This document shows, one piece after another, positions 1-6,023 of a DNA stretch of 6,023 bases. Position 1 is the stretch's first letter. Each line of letters begins with the position of its first letter. Position numbers and translations under genes: made by a program. Where the stretch lies: contig JAOQAL010000222.1 in the NCBI GenBank assembly GCA_025963615.1, positions 1 through 6,023 on the forward strand. The letters are read 5' to 3'. The notes beneath the pieces were generated by a model. The model did no database searches. It saw only the letters and a list, made by a program, of their open reading frames with translations, and was not told the origin of the DNA. The DNA is from Chitinophagaceae bacterium. GTDB taxonomy: Bacteria; Bacteroidota; Bacteroidia; Chitinophagales; Chitinophagaceae.

Positions 1-386
1 GCAATAATGATTTGATTAAACGCCAGGTGGACAGTCTGAAAAATTTATACGCAACCGATAATTTTATTTTATTAAAAGAAGCTTCCATCACTATGGAAAG
101 TGAATTTGAAATGCCGGTCATTGTTCCATTAAACCAGGGAACCTGGTACCAGTTTGTGTTTATCGGTGAATACTCCTCGAAACTTTATGAAGTAAGAATG
201 TATGACTGGAATGAAAAAATAGTCGTCTACAAAAAACACCAATGGGGTGACGTGGACGGAAATGTAATTTCGTACTCTTATATTCCTCAATTCTCTGAAT
301 TCCACATGATGAAACCTGTACAGGTAAATAAGCAAAAGAAGAAAAATCTTTGCGGTTATGTCATGCTGTTTAAAAAAGTGAAATAG
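1..386 (+). CDS. Hypothetical protein, 3' part (5'-truncated by window edge)
   Basis: The reading frame is open from the left edge (first full codon at 3) to a TAG at 384-386. A TTG at 12 could formally start it, but no stop lies upstream in frame and the first residues read as mid-protein, so I treat it as the C-terminal ~128 residues of a longer gene. I do not recognise a named domain. The visible part is rich in aromatic and beta-forming residues (GTWYQFVFIGE, YEVRMYDWNEK) and ends in a lysine-rich stretch, PVQVNKQKKKNLCGYVMLFKK. This suggests a small compact beta-rich protein. The pattern resembles short hypothetical proteins of Bacteroidota that often carry a signal peptide, but any signal peptide here would lie outside the window. 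Its neighbour, the PhzF gene, is convergent with only 7 nt between stop codons. Coding status is well supported; function is unknown. Confidence 0.75.
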   Translation, partial: NNDLIKRQVDSLKNLYATDNFILLKEASITMESEFEMPVIVPLNQGTWYQFVFIGEYSSKLYEVRMYDWNEKIVVYKKHQWGDVDGNVISYSYIPQFSEFHMMKPVQVNKQKKKNLCGYVMLFKKVK

Positions 387-393
387 GTTTATA

Positions 394-1176
394 TTAAATC
401 TCTACCACTCCTTTCATATAAAATTTGCAGGCTCCTCCCATTACAACTCTTTCGCCGTTTTGCTCACAATAAATATCACCGCCACGGGATGAAAGTTGCT
501 TTGCATTCATAACTTTTTTATTGAGTTTTTCGCTCCAGAAAGGAATCAGTTGTGAATGTGCCGATCCTGTAACAGGGTCTTCATCAACACCTGCAATGGG
601 TGCAAAAAACCGGGAAACAAAATCAACTTCCTTACCCGGCGCAGTAATAATTATTTTTTCGCCCAATTTTTTCAATGCGGTGAAATCAGGCTGGGCTTTT
701 TTTACATCCTTTTCCTGATACAGTTCCACTAAAAGGTCCCGGTATTTATAAACCGCTACTATTTCATTTACACCCAGGGCAGCCTGCAGACCCGGCGGAT
801 ACTCCATGATCCTTTCAGGTTTCCAGGAAGGAAAGTCCATTAAAAATGTATCGCCTTTTTTTTCGACCACCAATTTACCGCTCTTCGAATTGAAAACGAT
901 TTTTGGTTTATTATAACCCAGTATGTTATACAACACAAATGCAGAAGCAAGGGTGGCATGACCGCATAAATTGATCTCCAATACCGGCGTAAACCACCTG
1001 ATTGTAAATTCATCGCCGGCAGGAACAAAAAAAACGGTTTCCGCCAGGTTGTTTTCCATGGCAAGATTCTGCATCAGTGAATCATCGATCCATTTTTCTA
1101 AAGGCACCACAGCGGCAGGGTTGCCTCCGAATAATTTATTGGTAAATGCGTCTACCTGGTAAAGCGGCAGTGTCAT
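394..1176 (-). CDS. PhzF family isomerase/epimerase
   Basis: A 260-residue protein of the PhzF family, which has the two-lobed diaminopimelate-epimerase fold. Diagnostic motifs are in the expected order: YQVDAFTNKLFGGNPAAVV at residues 6-24, NNLAETVFF at 42-50 with the putative catalytic Glu46, CGHATLAS at 71-78, and DEDPVTGSAH at 198-207. The family includes PhzF, which isomerises a dihydro-hydroxyanthranilate intermediate of phenazine synthesis, but most members have unknown substrates and act in the cytoplasm. No phenazine gene is nearby, so the name indicates the fold and not the pathway. Length is within the usual range and no key motif is missing. The ATG at 1176 is chosen because the conserved N-terminal motif begins six residues later. 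There is no clear Shine-Dalgarno sequence, as is usual in Bacteroidota. It lies 276 nt downstream of the E1 gene on the same strand, with its own possible promoter, so it is probably a separate unit. Confidence 0.93.
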   Translation of the reverse strand: MTLPLYQVDAFTNKLFGGNPAAVVPLEKWIDDSLMQNLAMENNLAETVFFVPAGDEFTIRWFTPVLEINLCGHATLASAFVLYNILGYNKPKIVFNSKSGKLVVEKKGDTFLMDFPSWKPERIMEYPPGLQAALGVNEIVAVYKYRDLLVELYQEKDVKKAQPDFTALKKLGEKIIITAPGKEVDFVSRFFAPIAGVDEDPVTGSAHSQLIPFWSEKLNKKVMNAKQLSSRGGDIYCEQNGERVVMGGACKFYMKGVVEI

Positions 1177-1238
1177 GTTATTTCTGATTTTATTTTATTG
1201 TCACATGGAATTTGCTACGCCACTCATGGTCGTGGAAG

Positions 1239-1246
1239 CAAATTTA
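1239..1246 (-). promoter_or_regulatory. Possible -7 box for the PhzF gene
   Basis: Read on the minus strand this is TAAATTTG, an exact match to the Bacteroidota -7 consensus TAnnTTTG. It lies 62 nt upstream of the PhzF start codon, giving a predicted leader of roughly 55 nt. No TTG/TTTG -33 box is present at 17-23 nt upstream, and an eight-base degenerate motif can occur by chance. The rest of the 1177-1452 gap shows nothing else I can support. Confidence 0.35.
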
Positions 1247-1452
1247 TCAAAGCTTATTCATTTCTATTTATTTTTACCGTGTTAATGAAGTAAAGAAAGT
1301 TTACGCTTTAGCTGGAGAACGCACCTGCAAAAGCAATAGTCCCGGTATATCAATAGCATGAAGTAAATCAGTTTGCAAGACTCAAAAGTAAATGAGCAGT
1401 CTGGTGACTAAGCAGGTAATTTTAACACCCCCGCAACGTTGATTGTAACCGT

Positions 1453-3846
1453 TTATTCCTTCATCATTTCAAGGATAACCGTTTCTATCTCCTCCACATT
1501 CGGCTTGCTGAAATAATCACCATCACTACCGTAAGATGGGCGATGAGCTTTCCCGGTAATAGTTCTTGGCGAAACATCCAGGAATTTATAGCCACCTTGT
1601 TTTTCCATTACTTCATTGAACATATAGGCGGCCGCACCACCTGGAACGTCTTCATCTATAAAAACGATCCTGTTTGTTTTCTTAAGTGATGCAAGAATGA
1701 GGTGATCAATATCAAAAGGAAGTAAAGTTTGCACATCTATTACTTCGCAACTGATACCTGACTGCGCGAGTGATTGTGCCGCGTCCATAATGATACGGAG
1801 CGTGGAACCATAAGATACTATGGTGATGCTTTCTCCTTCCTTAATCACTTCCGGCACGCCTACCGGTACAGTAAATTCAAGCAGATTCGTTGGCAATTTT
1901 TCCTTTAACCGAGATCCATTTAAACATTCCACCATTAAACCCGGATCATTACTATGCAAGAGAGTATTATACATGCCGGCGGCCTGCACCATATTGCGCG
2001 GAACACAAATTACAAATCCCCGCAACGAATGAAGCAGCACCCCCATGGGTGACCCGCTATGCCAGATGCCTTCGAGTCGGTGCCCGCGGGTGCGTACAAT
2101 AATGGGACAACTTTGTAATCCTTTGGTTCTAAAATGCAACGTGGCCGCATCATCACTTAAAGGCTGCAGGCCATACAGCATATAATCTATGTACTGAATT
2201 TCCGCTATCGGACGCAGGCCGCGCATCGCCAGGCCAATCCCCTGCCCCATAATTGTTACCTCACGGATACCGGTATCAAAAATCCTTTCTTCCCCGTGCT
2301 TTTCCTGCAAACCACTGAATCCCTGGTTTACATCGCCGATTAAACCCACATCTTCACCAAAGGCAATTACTTTCGGGTTGTGTTCAAATAAACGGTCAAA
2401 ATACCGGTTCAATATTTCAAATCCATTTATCAGGGCTGCATCCGCGGGAATAATGGGTTTTACTTCCCGCACGTTTAAAACACTTCCCTGCCCTTCATTA
2501 TAAAGGTGCGTATTGTATAATAATTTATTTTCTGATAATAAATCCTTGTAAGCATCTTTTATCCAAAAAGCCGCATCATTATTACCCGCAAGCTTAATGG
2601 CATGATATAAAGTTTGCAATACATCTCGACGAAGTGGTTCACGATTGGCTGTAAGATCCGAAACCAGCTTTTTTAATGGCGCCGCCTGTTCCGGCATATT
2701 CACCGCAAGATTATTGATAAGCTCGGCGATTTTTGTAACCTGATTTTTTAATGGAGAAATATAATTTAACCACGCCTTATTTTTGCCATCTCTTACATTC
2801 TCTTTCGCTCTTGATTCCAGTTGTTCCAATTCATCATCATCCGCCAGCGAGTTGGCAAGGATCCATTCACGCATTTTTTTATTACTATCCCATTCCCGTT
2901 CCCATTCCAGGCGTTCAGAGGATTTGTACCGCTCATGACTTCCGGACGTTGAATGCCCCTGCGGCTGCGTCATTTCTTCAACATGAAAAACTACCGGAGT
3001 ATGTGTTTTTCTTGCCAGGCTGATACCCTCTTCAAATGTTTCGCACATGCCGGCATAATCCCAGCCCCTTACGGTATAAAGATTTATTCCATTGCTGCCT
3101 GGTTGTTTTCTGAATCCACTTAATAATTCAGAGATAGATTCTTTTGTAGTCTGGTATTTTTTAGGGACCGAAATACCATATCCATCATCCCAGACAAACA
3201 TTACCAGCGGCACCTGCAATACCCCCGCGGCATTAATTGTTTCCCAGAAAATACCTTCACTGGTCGATGCGTCTCCAATGGTAGTAAAACAAACTTCATT
3301 ACCACTATTGGATAAATGAGGAAACTGTTTCAGCTGGTCCACATTACGGAATATTTTTGATGCGAGGGCCAATCCCAGCGAACGGGGAGTTTGACCTGCA
3401 GTCGGGGCCAGGTTGGATGTGATATTTTTACGACTGACAAGATCGACCCAGTCTCCATTCTTGTCTACAAAGGGAGTGGCAAAGTGCGCATTCATTTGCC
3501 TGCCTGCACTAAAAGGATCATGGGTCAGGTCCGGATCTGCATATAGCTGGGCAAAATATTGTTCAACATTGGTTATACCTAAGGCAAACGCGAAGGTCTG
3601 ATCGCGGTAATAACCTGCTAGAAAATCACCTTTCTGAAAAAATTTTGAGGCTGCCACCTGGGCTATTTCCTTACCATCCCCAAAAATGCCAAATTTGGCT
3701 TTTCCTGTAAGTACTTCTTTCCGGCCCAGAAGACTGGTTTCCCGACTAATACAGGCAATGTAATAATCGTTCAACACTTCTGACCTGAAATTATCAAAAG
3801 ATAATTTTTCTGTCTCCTGCATCGTTAATATAGCAGTGCTGTCCAT
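1453..3846 (-). CDS. Fused alpha/beta 2-oxoacid dehydrogenase E1 component (thiamine diphosphate-dependent)
   Basis: A 797-residue fusion of the E1 alpha and E1 beta subunits of a pyruvate or branched-chain 2-oxoacid dehydrogenase. E1 decarboxylates the 2-oxoacid on thiamine diphosphate and passes the acyl group to the lipoyl domain of E2. The alpha part covers about residues 20-360: a GDA-X26-DD version of the GDG-X26-NN cofactor motif (191-193 and 220-221), DDGYGIS at 220-226, and the loop GHSTSGSHERY at 297-307. A helical linker (about 365-470) leads to the beta part: FGEDVG at 496-501, FDTGIREV at 523-530 with the presumed cofactor-activating Glu529, and WHSGSPMG at 595-602 with the presumed catalytic His596. 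The C-terminal transketolase-like domain runs from about 660 to 797. Single-chain E1 fusions are common in Bacteroidota. No E2 or E3 gene is in the window, so substrate (pyruvate or branched-chain) is open. The start could be ATG 3846 or Met9 at 3820-3822; the first eight residues look dispensable. Confidence 0.93.
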   Translation of the reverse strand: MDSTAILTMQETEKLSFDNFRSEVLNDYYIACISRETSLLGRKEVLTGKAKFGIFGDGKEIAQVAASKFFQKGDFLAGYYRDQTFAFALGITNVEQYFAQLYADPDLTHDPFSAGRQMNAHFATPFVDKNGDWVDLVSRKNITSNLAPTAGQTPRSLGLALASKIFRNVDQLKQFPHLSNSGNEVCFTTIGDASTSEGIFWETINAAGVLQVPLVMFVWDDGYGISVPKKYQTTKESISELLSGFRKQPGSNGINLYTVRGWDYAGMCETFEEGISLARKTHTPVVFHVEEMTQPQGHSTSGSHERYKSSERLEWEREWDSNKKMREWILANSLADDDELEQLESRAKENVRDGKNKAWLNYISPLKNQVTKIAELINNLAVNMPEQAAPLKKLVSDLTANREPLRRDVLQTLYHAIKLAGNNDAAFWIKDAYKDLLSENKLLYNTHLYNEGQGSVLNVREVKPIIPADAALINGFEILNRYFDRLFEHNPKVIAFGEDVGLIGDVNQGFSGLQEKHGEERIFDTGIREVTIMGQGIGLAMRGLRPIAEIQYIDYMLYGLQPLSDDAATLHFRTKGLQSCPIIVRTRGHRLEGIWHSGSPMGVLLHSLRGFVICVPRNMVQAAGMYNTLLHSNDPGLMVECLNGSRLKEKLPTNLLEFTVPVGVPEVIKEGESITIVSYGSTLRIIMDAAQSLAQSGISCEVIDVQTLLPFDIDHLILASLKKTNRIVFIDEDVPGGAAAYMFNEVMEKQGGYKFLDVSPRTITGKAHRPSYGSDGDYFSKPNVEEIETVILEMMKE

Positions 3847-3851
3847 AATAA

Positions 3852-3859
3852 CAAAGATA
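3852..3859 (-). promoter_or_regulatory. -7 box for the fused E1 gene
   Basis: The minus strand reads TATCTTTG, an exact TAnnTTTG match, with its last base only 5 nt from the annotated ATG at 3846. Transcription would begin at or very near that ATG. This makes the mRNA leaderless or, if Met9 (3820-3822) is the true start, gives it a leader of about 20-25 nt. No TTG-type -33 box is visible at the usual distance. Confidence 0.4.
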
Positions 3860-3943
3860 GAGGTAATAGATACCCGTTTTACTACCTGTTAAAAAAAACC
3901 AAATATGCCTGCAACCCTTCTATGAAGTATGACATCTTTGGTT

Positions 3944-3951
3944 TAGTTTTG
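3944..3951 (+). promoter_or_regulatory. -7 box for the DUF1573 operon
   Basis: TAGTTTTG matches the Bacteroidota -7 consensus TAnnTTTG exactly and ends 19 nt before the ATG at 3971, giving a predicted leader of about 12-15 nt. There is no recognisable -33 TTG at 17-23 nt upstream. A run of eight A at 3891-3898 lies about 45 nt further upstream and could act as an UP-like element; that is inference. Confidence 0.4.
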
Positions 3952-3970
3952 TTCACCCTAAGTGCCTTTT

Positions 3971-4429
3971 ATGAATAAAATTTGGACCCTCTTATTTTTA
4001 ATTACCGCGACACTCTTTGCTCGTGCCCAGAATACCGAATCTTTGCCCGTTGCCTCAACCCCGGACGAACTGTTGAAATTTAAAGAGGTTGAACACGATT
4101 TCGCTAAAATACCCCAGGGTAAACCGGTTTTTCATTTTTTTGATATTACCAACACAGGCAAAGAACCTCTTAAATTGGATAACGTACAAGCGAGTTGTGG
4201 ATGTACCACGCCGGAGTGGAGCCATGATCCAATCCCGCCAGGCGCTACGGCGCAAATTAAAGTGGGGTATAATGCCGCATCCGAAGGGGTTTTCGAAAAG
4301 TTCATTACAGTTACTTATAATGGAACTCAGAGTAAACAAATAAAAATTAAAGGTACGGTGTGGAAAGCTCCTGCAGGCGCTGCGCCCGCCAATTCATCAA
4401 TACAATTTTTAAAACAACAAAATCTCTAA
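3971..4429 (+). CDS. Exported DUF1573 family protein, first of a tandem pair
   Basis: A 152-residue protein with an N-terminal signal peptide (basic MNK, then a hydrophobic run to about residue 17, and a likely cleavage near ARAQ at 17-20) followed by one DUF1573 domain at about 35-130. This immunoglobulin-like domain belongs to the ASPM/SPD-2/Hydin-like group. The family hallmark SCGCTTPEW is at 75-83 with Cys76 and Cys78, followed by IPPGATAQIKVGYNA at 88-102. Such proteins are abundant in Bacteroidota and predicted to lie in the periplasm or on the outer surface; their biochemical role is unknown. I start at ATG 3971 and not at the in-frame GTG 3962, because the signal peptide begins at MNK and the -7 box at 3944-3951 would leave almost no leader for the GTG. 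The next gene starts 2 nt after this stop, so the two are probably translationally coupled. Confidence 0.9.
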   Translation: MNKIWTLLFLITATLFARAQNTESLPVASTPDELLKFKEVEHDFAKIPQGKPVFHFFDITNTGKEPLKLDNVQASCGCTTPEWSHDPIPPGATAQIKVGYNAASEGVFEKFITVTYNGTQSKQIKIKGTVWKAPAGAAPANSSIQFLKQQNL

Positions 4430-4431
4430 GC

Positions 4432-4863
4432 ATGAAAAGTATTCTTTTGGCTTCAATGGCCTTTATGTTCAGTCTGGCGGTGACGGCTCAAACTAAACCC
4501 GATGACGTTATCAAAATGAACACAGAAAAATATGATTTTGGTAAAATAAAACAAAATGTGCCCGTTACTTATTATTTTGAAATTAAGAACACCAGCGATA
4601 AAGCCATAGTGGTGGAGAATTCCTGGGGTTCCTGCGGTTGCACTACACCGGAAAAACCAAAAGAGCCTATTCAGCCTGGTCAGACAGCCAAGTTAAAAGT
4701 GCAGTACAATGCTGCAGCTTTAAACCATTTTGAAAAAGATGTCTATATTAAACTGGCAGGAGTTGAACAGCCCAAAACTATAAAAATTACTGGTGAAGTT
4801 TTGGATCCTGCAGCGTATGATACGTATGCAAAAAGCAAAACTTCTAAATCAGGAAACAAGTAA
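4432..4863 (+). CDS. Exported DUF1573 family protein, second of a tandem pair
   Basis: A 143-residue paralogue of the preceding gene. It has a signal peptide (MKSILLASMAFMFSLAVTAQ, residues 1-20, with cleavage likely after VTA or VTAQ), then one DUF1573 domain at about 30-123 with SCGCTTPE at 67-74 (Cys68, Cys70) and IQPGQTAKLKVQYNA at 80-94. A hand alignment of the two domains with a single one-residue gap gives about 43 identities in 91 positions, so they are an old tandem duplication. A short lysine- and serine-rich tail (SKTSKSGNK) ends the protein. The ATG at 4432 is preferred to longer in-frame starts upstream, because these would bury the signal peptide and overlap the first gene. It is the last gene of a two-gene operon, with a strong hairpin 22 nt after its stop. 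Role unknown beyond export. Confidence 0.9.
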   Translation: MKSILLASMAFMFSLAVTAQTKPDDVIKMNTEKYDFGKIKQNVPVTYYFEIKNTSDKAIVVENSWGSCGCTTPEKPKEPIQPGQTAKLKVQYNAAALNHFEKDVYIKLAGVEQPKTIKITGEVLDPAAYDTYAKSKTSKSGNK

Positions 4864-4884
4864 ATCAATCTGCTGGAAATTATA

Positions 4885-4915
4885 AAAAGCCCTTTCACCC
4901 CGTGAGAGGGCTTTT
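4885..4915 (+). terminator. Rho-independent terminator of the DUF1573 operon
   Basis: A 14-bp stem (4885-4898 with 4902-4915) closes a CCC loop. It contains one G-U pair and no unpaired bases. The core is GCCCT/AGGGC with AAAA before and TTTT after, so the outer A-T pairs supply a U tract on either strand and the hairpin could work in both directions. It begins 22 nt after the stop of the second DUF1573 gene. This is the only strong hairpin I found in the window. Confidence 0.85.
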
Positions 4916-5061
4916 AGTTTGGGGGAACCGGGATTTATCTTACAATCGTGGAAAAAATAGGCCACGGAATTATTTCCCCGTTCCCTCAATTTCCAATTAA
5001 TTCTTTGCTTATAAAATAATTAGAAAAAGAAAAGATTTTTTTCCGGGACTTATTTTCAGGC

Positions 5062-5403
5062 ATGGATTTTTGGGGTAATAATAAAATGCCTGCCATGCAA
5101 AAGTCTTTATATTATCCTCTCCTCAGGGAAAACCAGGATATTGAACTTTTTCCACTAAACGATTTACCTGATACAGAACCAGGGAATTTTAGAAAAAGAG
5201 AGAAGGTATTACAGGAAATCAATAATTATTTAAAAAGCCCGGAAGAAATAGAAGCTGAATTTCATTCTATTGCAGAGGCTGAAGAAAGAACTATTAATTC
5301 TTTTGAAGCGGCAAACATTAGAAATGCGGAAAAAGAGGAATTGATATTTACCGTAGACAGCATTTCACTGATCCTCCCTGATTTTATGGAAGAAAACTAT
5401 TAG
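5062..5403 (+). CDS. Small acidic protein of unknown function
   Basis: A 113-residue reading frame with no family I recognise. It is strongly acidic: by my count 24 Asp/Glu against 11 Lys/Arg, with the acidic residues concentrated in the second half (PEEIEAEF, AEAEERT, NAEKEEL). Residues about 48-95 look mainly helical. The C-terminus, FTVDSISLILPDFMEENY, is more hydrophobic. There is no signal peptide, membrane segment or cysteine, which suggests a soluble cytoplasmic protein. Start ATG 5062 is the longest choice; Met9 (5086) and Met12 (5095) are possible, and no Shine-Dalgarno sequence or TAnnTTTG box decides between them. It follows the operon terminator by about 146 nt and precedes the aminotransferase by 87 nt on the same strand, but the latter has its own promoter. 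The length of the open frame and coding-like composition support a real gene; homologue support is unknown. Confidence 0.6.
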   Translation: MDFWGNNKMPAMQKSLYYPLLRENQDIELFPLNDLPDTEPGNFRKREKVLQEINNYLKSPEEIEAEFHSIAEAEERTINSFEAANIRNAEKEELIFTVDSISLILPDFMEENY

Positions 5404-5452
5404 TCCCGTAAAGGATAACATAGGTGATATGGATATTCCCACTCCATCAATC

Positions 5453-5486
5453 TTTGATCAGGGTTTCAGATTTCATTTTATCTTTG
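5453..5486 (+). promoter_or_regulatory. Full -33/-7 promoter for the aminotransferase gene
   Basis: TTTG at 5453-5456 and TATCTTTG at 5479-5486 match the Bacteroidota -33 (TTTG/TTG) and -7 (TAnnTTTG) elements, with a 22-nt spacer that fits the range reported for this phylum. It is the only place in the window where both boxes occur together. The -7 box ends 4 nt before the ATG at 5491, so the transcript would start at or next to the start codon. Confidence 0.55.
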
Positions 5487-5490
5487 GGGA

Positions 5491-6023
5491 ATGTTATCCA
5501 TTTCTGAAAGAGGCAAACAAATGCCCGCATCTCCTATCAGGAAACTGGTGCCTTTTGCGGAGGCAGCAAAAAAGAAAGGTATAAAAGTGTATCATCTGAA
5601 TATCGGTCAGCCGGATATTGAAACGCCGCCTGCCATATTGGATGCCGTCCGCCATGCGGATATTAAAGTGTTGGAATACAGTCACAGTGCGGGCAATGAA
5701 AGCTACCGCAGAAAATTAGTTAAATACTATCAATCCGTTGGTATCAATGTAACACATGAACAGATCATTATCACTACCGGCGGCAGCGAAGCCATTCTGT
5801 TTGGTTTTTTCGCCTGCCTTAATCCGGGTGATGAAGTAATTATTCCTGAACCATTTTATGCTAATTATAATGGCTTCGCAGTAGAAGCCGGCGTGCATGT
5901 TGTACCCATTACTTCGCATATTGAAAATGGATTTGCATTACCACCTATTGAAGATTTTGAAAAAGTAATATCAGCAAAAACAAAAGCGGTTATTATCTGC
6001 AATCCCAATAATCCCACGGGTTA
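5491..6023 (+). CDS. Class I/II PLP-dependent aminotransferase, N-terminal part (runs off right edge)
   Basis: An open frame of 177 codons continues past the window end without a stop. It encodes the N-terminal part of a fold-type I aminotransferase of the aspartate/aromatic group, which moves amino groups between amino acids and 2-oxoacids in the cytoplasm. Visible motifs are MPASPIRKL at 11-19, NIGQPD at 37-42 (substrate-binding Gly39), EYSHSAGNESYR at 62-73, TTGGSEA at 95-101 (cofactor phosphate binding), PEPFYANY at 119-126, and NPNNPTG at 171-177, the PLP-contacting Asn motif. The Schiff-base Lys would lie beyond the edge; the full family length is near 400 residues. ATG 5491 is preferred because residues before MPASP (SERGKQ) fit the usual N-terminal extension of the family, but Met11 at 5521 has AGAGG at 5509-5513 in Shine-Dalgarno position and is an alternative. 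Exact substrate cannot be told from this part. Confidence 0.93.
   Translation, partial: MLSISERGKQMPASPIRKLVPFAEAAKKKGIKVYHLNIGQPDIETPPAILDAVRHADIKVLEYSHSAGNESYRRKLVKYYQSVGINVTHEQIIITTGGSEAILFGFFACLNPGDEVIIPEPFYANYNGFAVEAGVHVVPITSHIENGFALPPIEDFEKVISAKTKAVIICNPNNPTG

Noticed and set aside
1290..1304. GTAAA/TTTAC inverted repeat between the E1 and PhzF genes, considered as a terminator
   Set aside because: Only 5 AT-rich base pairs with no following U tract, and about 150 nt from the E1 stop.
1434..1441. CAACGTTG palindrome just after the E1 stop codon, considered as an operator or terminator
   Set aside because: A single 8-bp palindrome with no loop, no U tract and no second copy is likely chance.
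2751..3023. 90-codon open frame on the plus strand inside the E1 gene
   Set aside because: It lies opposite conserved E1 coding sequence; the His/Pro-rich product is typical of a shadow frame.
3962..3970. GTG start extending the first DUF1573 protein by three residues
   Set aside because: The signal peptide starts naturally at ATG 3971 and the -7 box at 3944-3951 leaves too little leader for the GTG.
4055..4339. 94-codon open frame on the minus strand opposite the first DUF1573 gene
   Set aside because: It is antisense to a well-supported gene and shows no recognisable domain or promoter.
4360..4431. Longer in-frame start for the second DUF1573 gene, overlapping the first
   Set aside because: It would place 24 polar, cysteine-containing residues before a clear signal peptide; ATG 4432 with a 2-nt spacing is the standard operon arrangement.
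4968..5025. AT-rich inverted repeat (AATTATTT ... AAATAATT) upstream of the acidic gene
   Set aside because: Eight A/T-only bases separated by about 40 nt in an AT-rich gap are expected by chance.
5494..5919. Two short minus-strand open frames (5494-5685 and 5716-5919)
   Set aside because: Both lie opposite the aminotransferase, whose motifs are unambiguous.

Overview
The window looks like an ordinary chromosomal stretch of a Bacteroidota bacterium, most likely of the Chitinophagaceae type. The evidence is the single-chain fused E1 alpha/beta 2-oxoacid dehydrogenase, a tandem pair of small exported DUF1573 proteins, moderate-to-low GC by eye, scarce Shine-Dalgarno sequences, and several exact matches to the Bacteroidota -7 promoter box TAnnTTTG. 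I see no insertion sequence, phage gene, CRISPR array, tRNA or rRNA.

Layout. (1) Positions 1-386 (+) hold the 3' part of a conserved-looking hypothetical gene that enters from the left edge. (2) Positions 394-1176 (-) hold a PhzF-family isomerase, convergent with the first gene and only 7 nt from it. (3) Positions 1177-1452 are a 276-nt gap with one -7 box for the PhzF gene and no convincing terminator or small gene. (4) Positions 1453-3846 (-) hold the large fused thiamine-diphosphate E1 component. (5) Positions 3847-3970 are a divergent intergenic region with one -7 box facing each way. (6) Positions 3971-4863 (+) hold two DUF1573 genes in tandem, 2 nt apart, followed by a strong hairpin terminator at 4885-4915. 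(7) Positions 5062-5403 (+) hold a small, very acidic protein of unknown function. (8) From 5491 (+) to the right edge runs the N-terminal 177 codons of a class I/II PLP-dependent aminotransferase; it is open at the window end and has a full -33/-7 promoter directly in front of it.

The genes do not form one pathway. E1 would supply the decarboxylating subunit of a pyruvate or branched-chain 2-oxoacid dehydrogenase complex, but no E2 or E3 gene is present here. The aminotransferase could in principle feed 2-oxoacids into such a complex, but that link is speculative. The DUF1573 pair is the only clear operon. I found no strong candidate for a new biological system. The points most worth checking are the two promoters whose -7 boxes almost touch the start codons (possible leaderless mRNAs or misplaced starts), the altered GDG-X26-NN thiamine motif in E1, the DUF1573 duplication and the acidic orphan gene.
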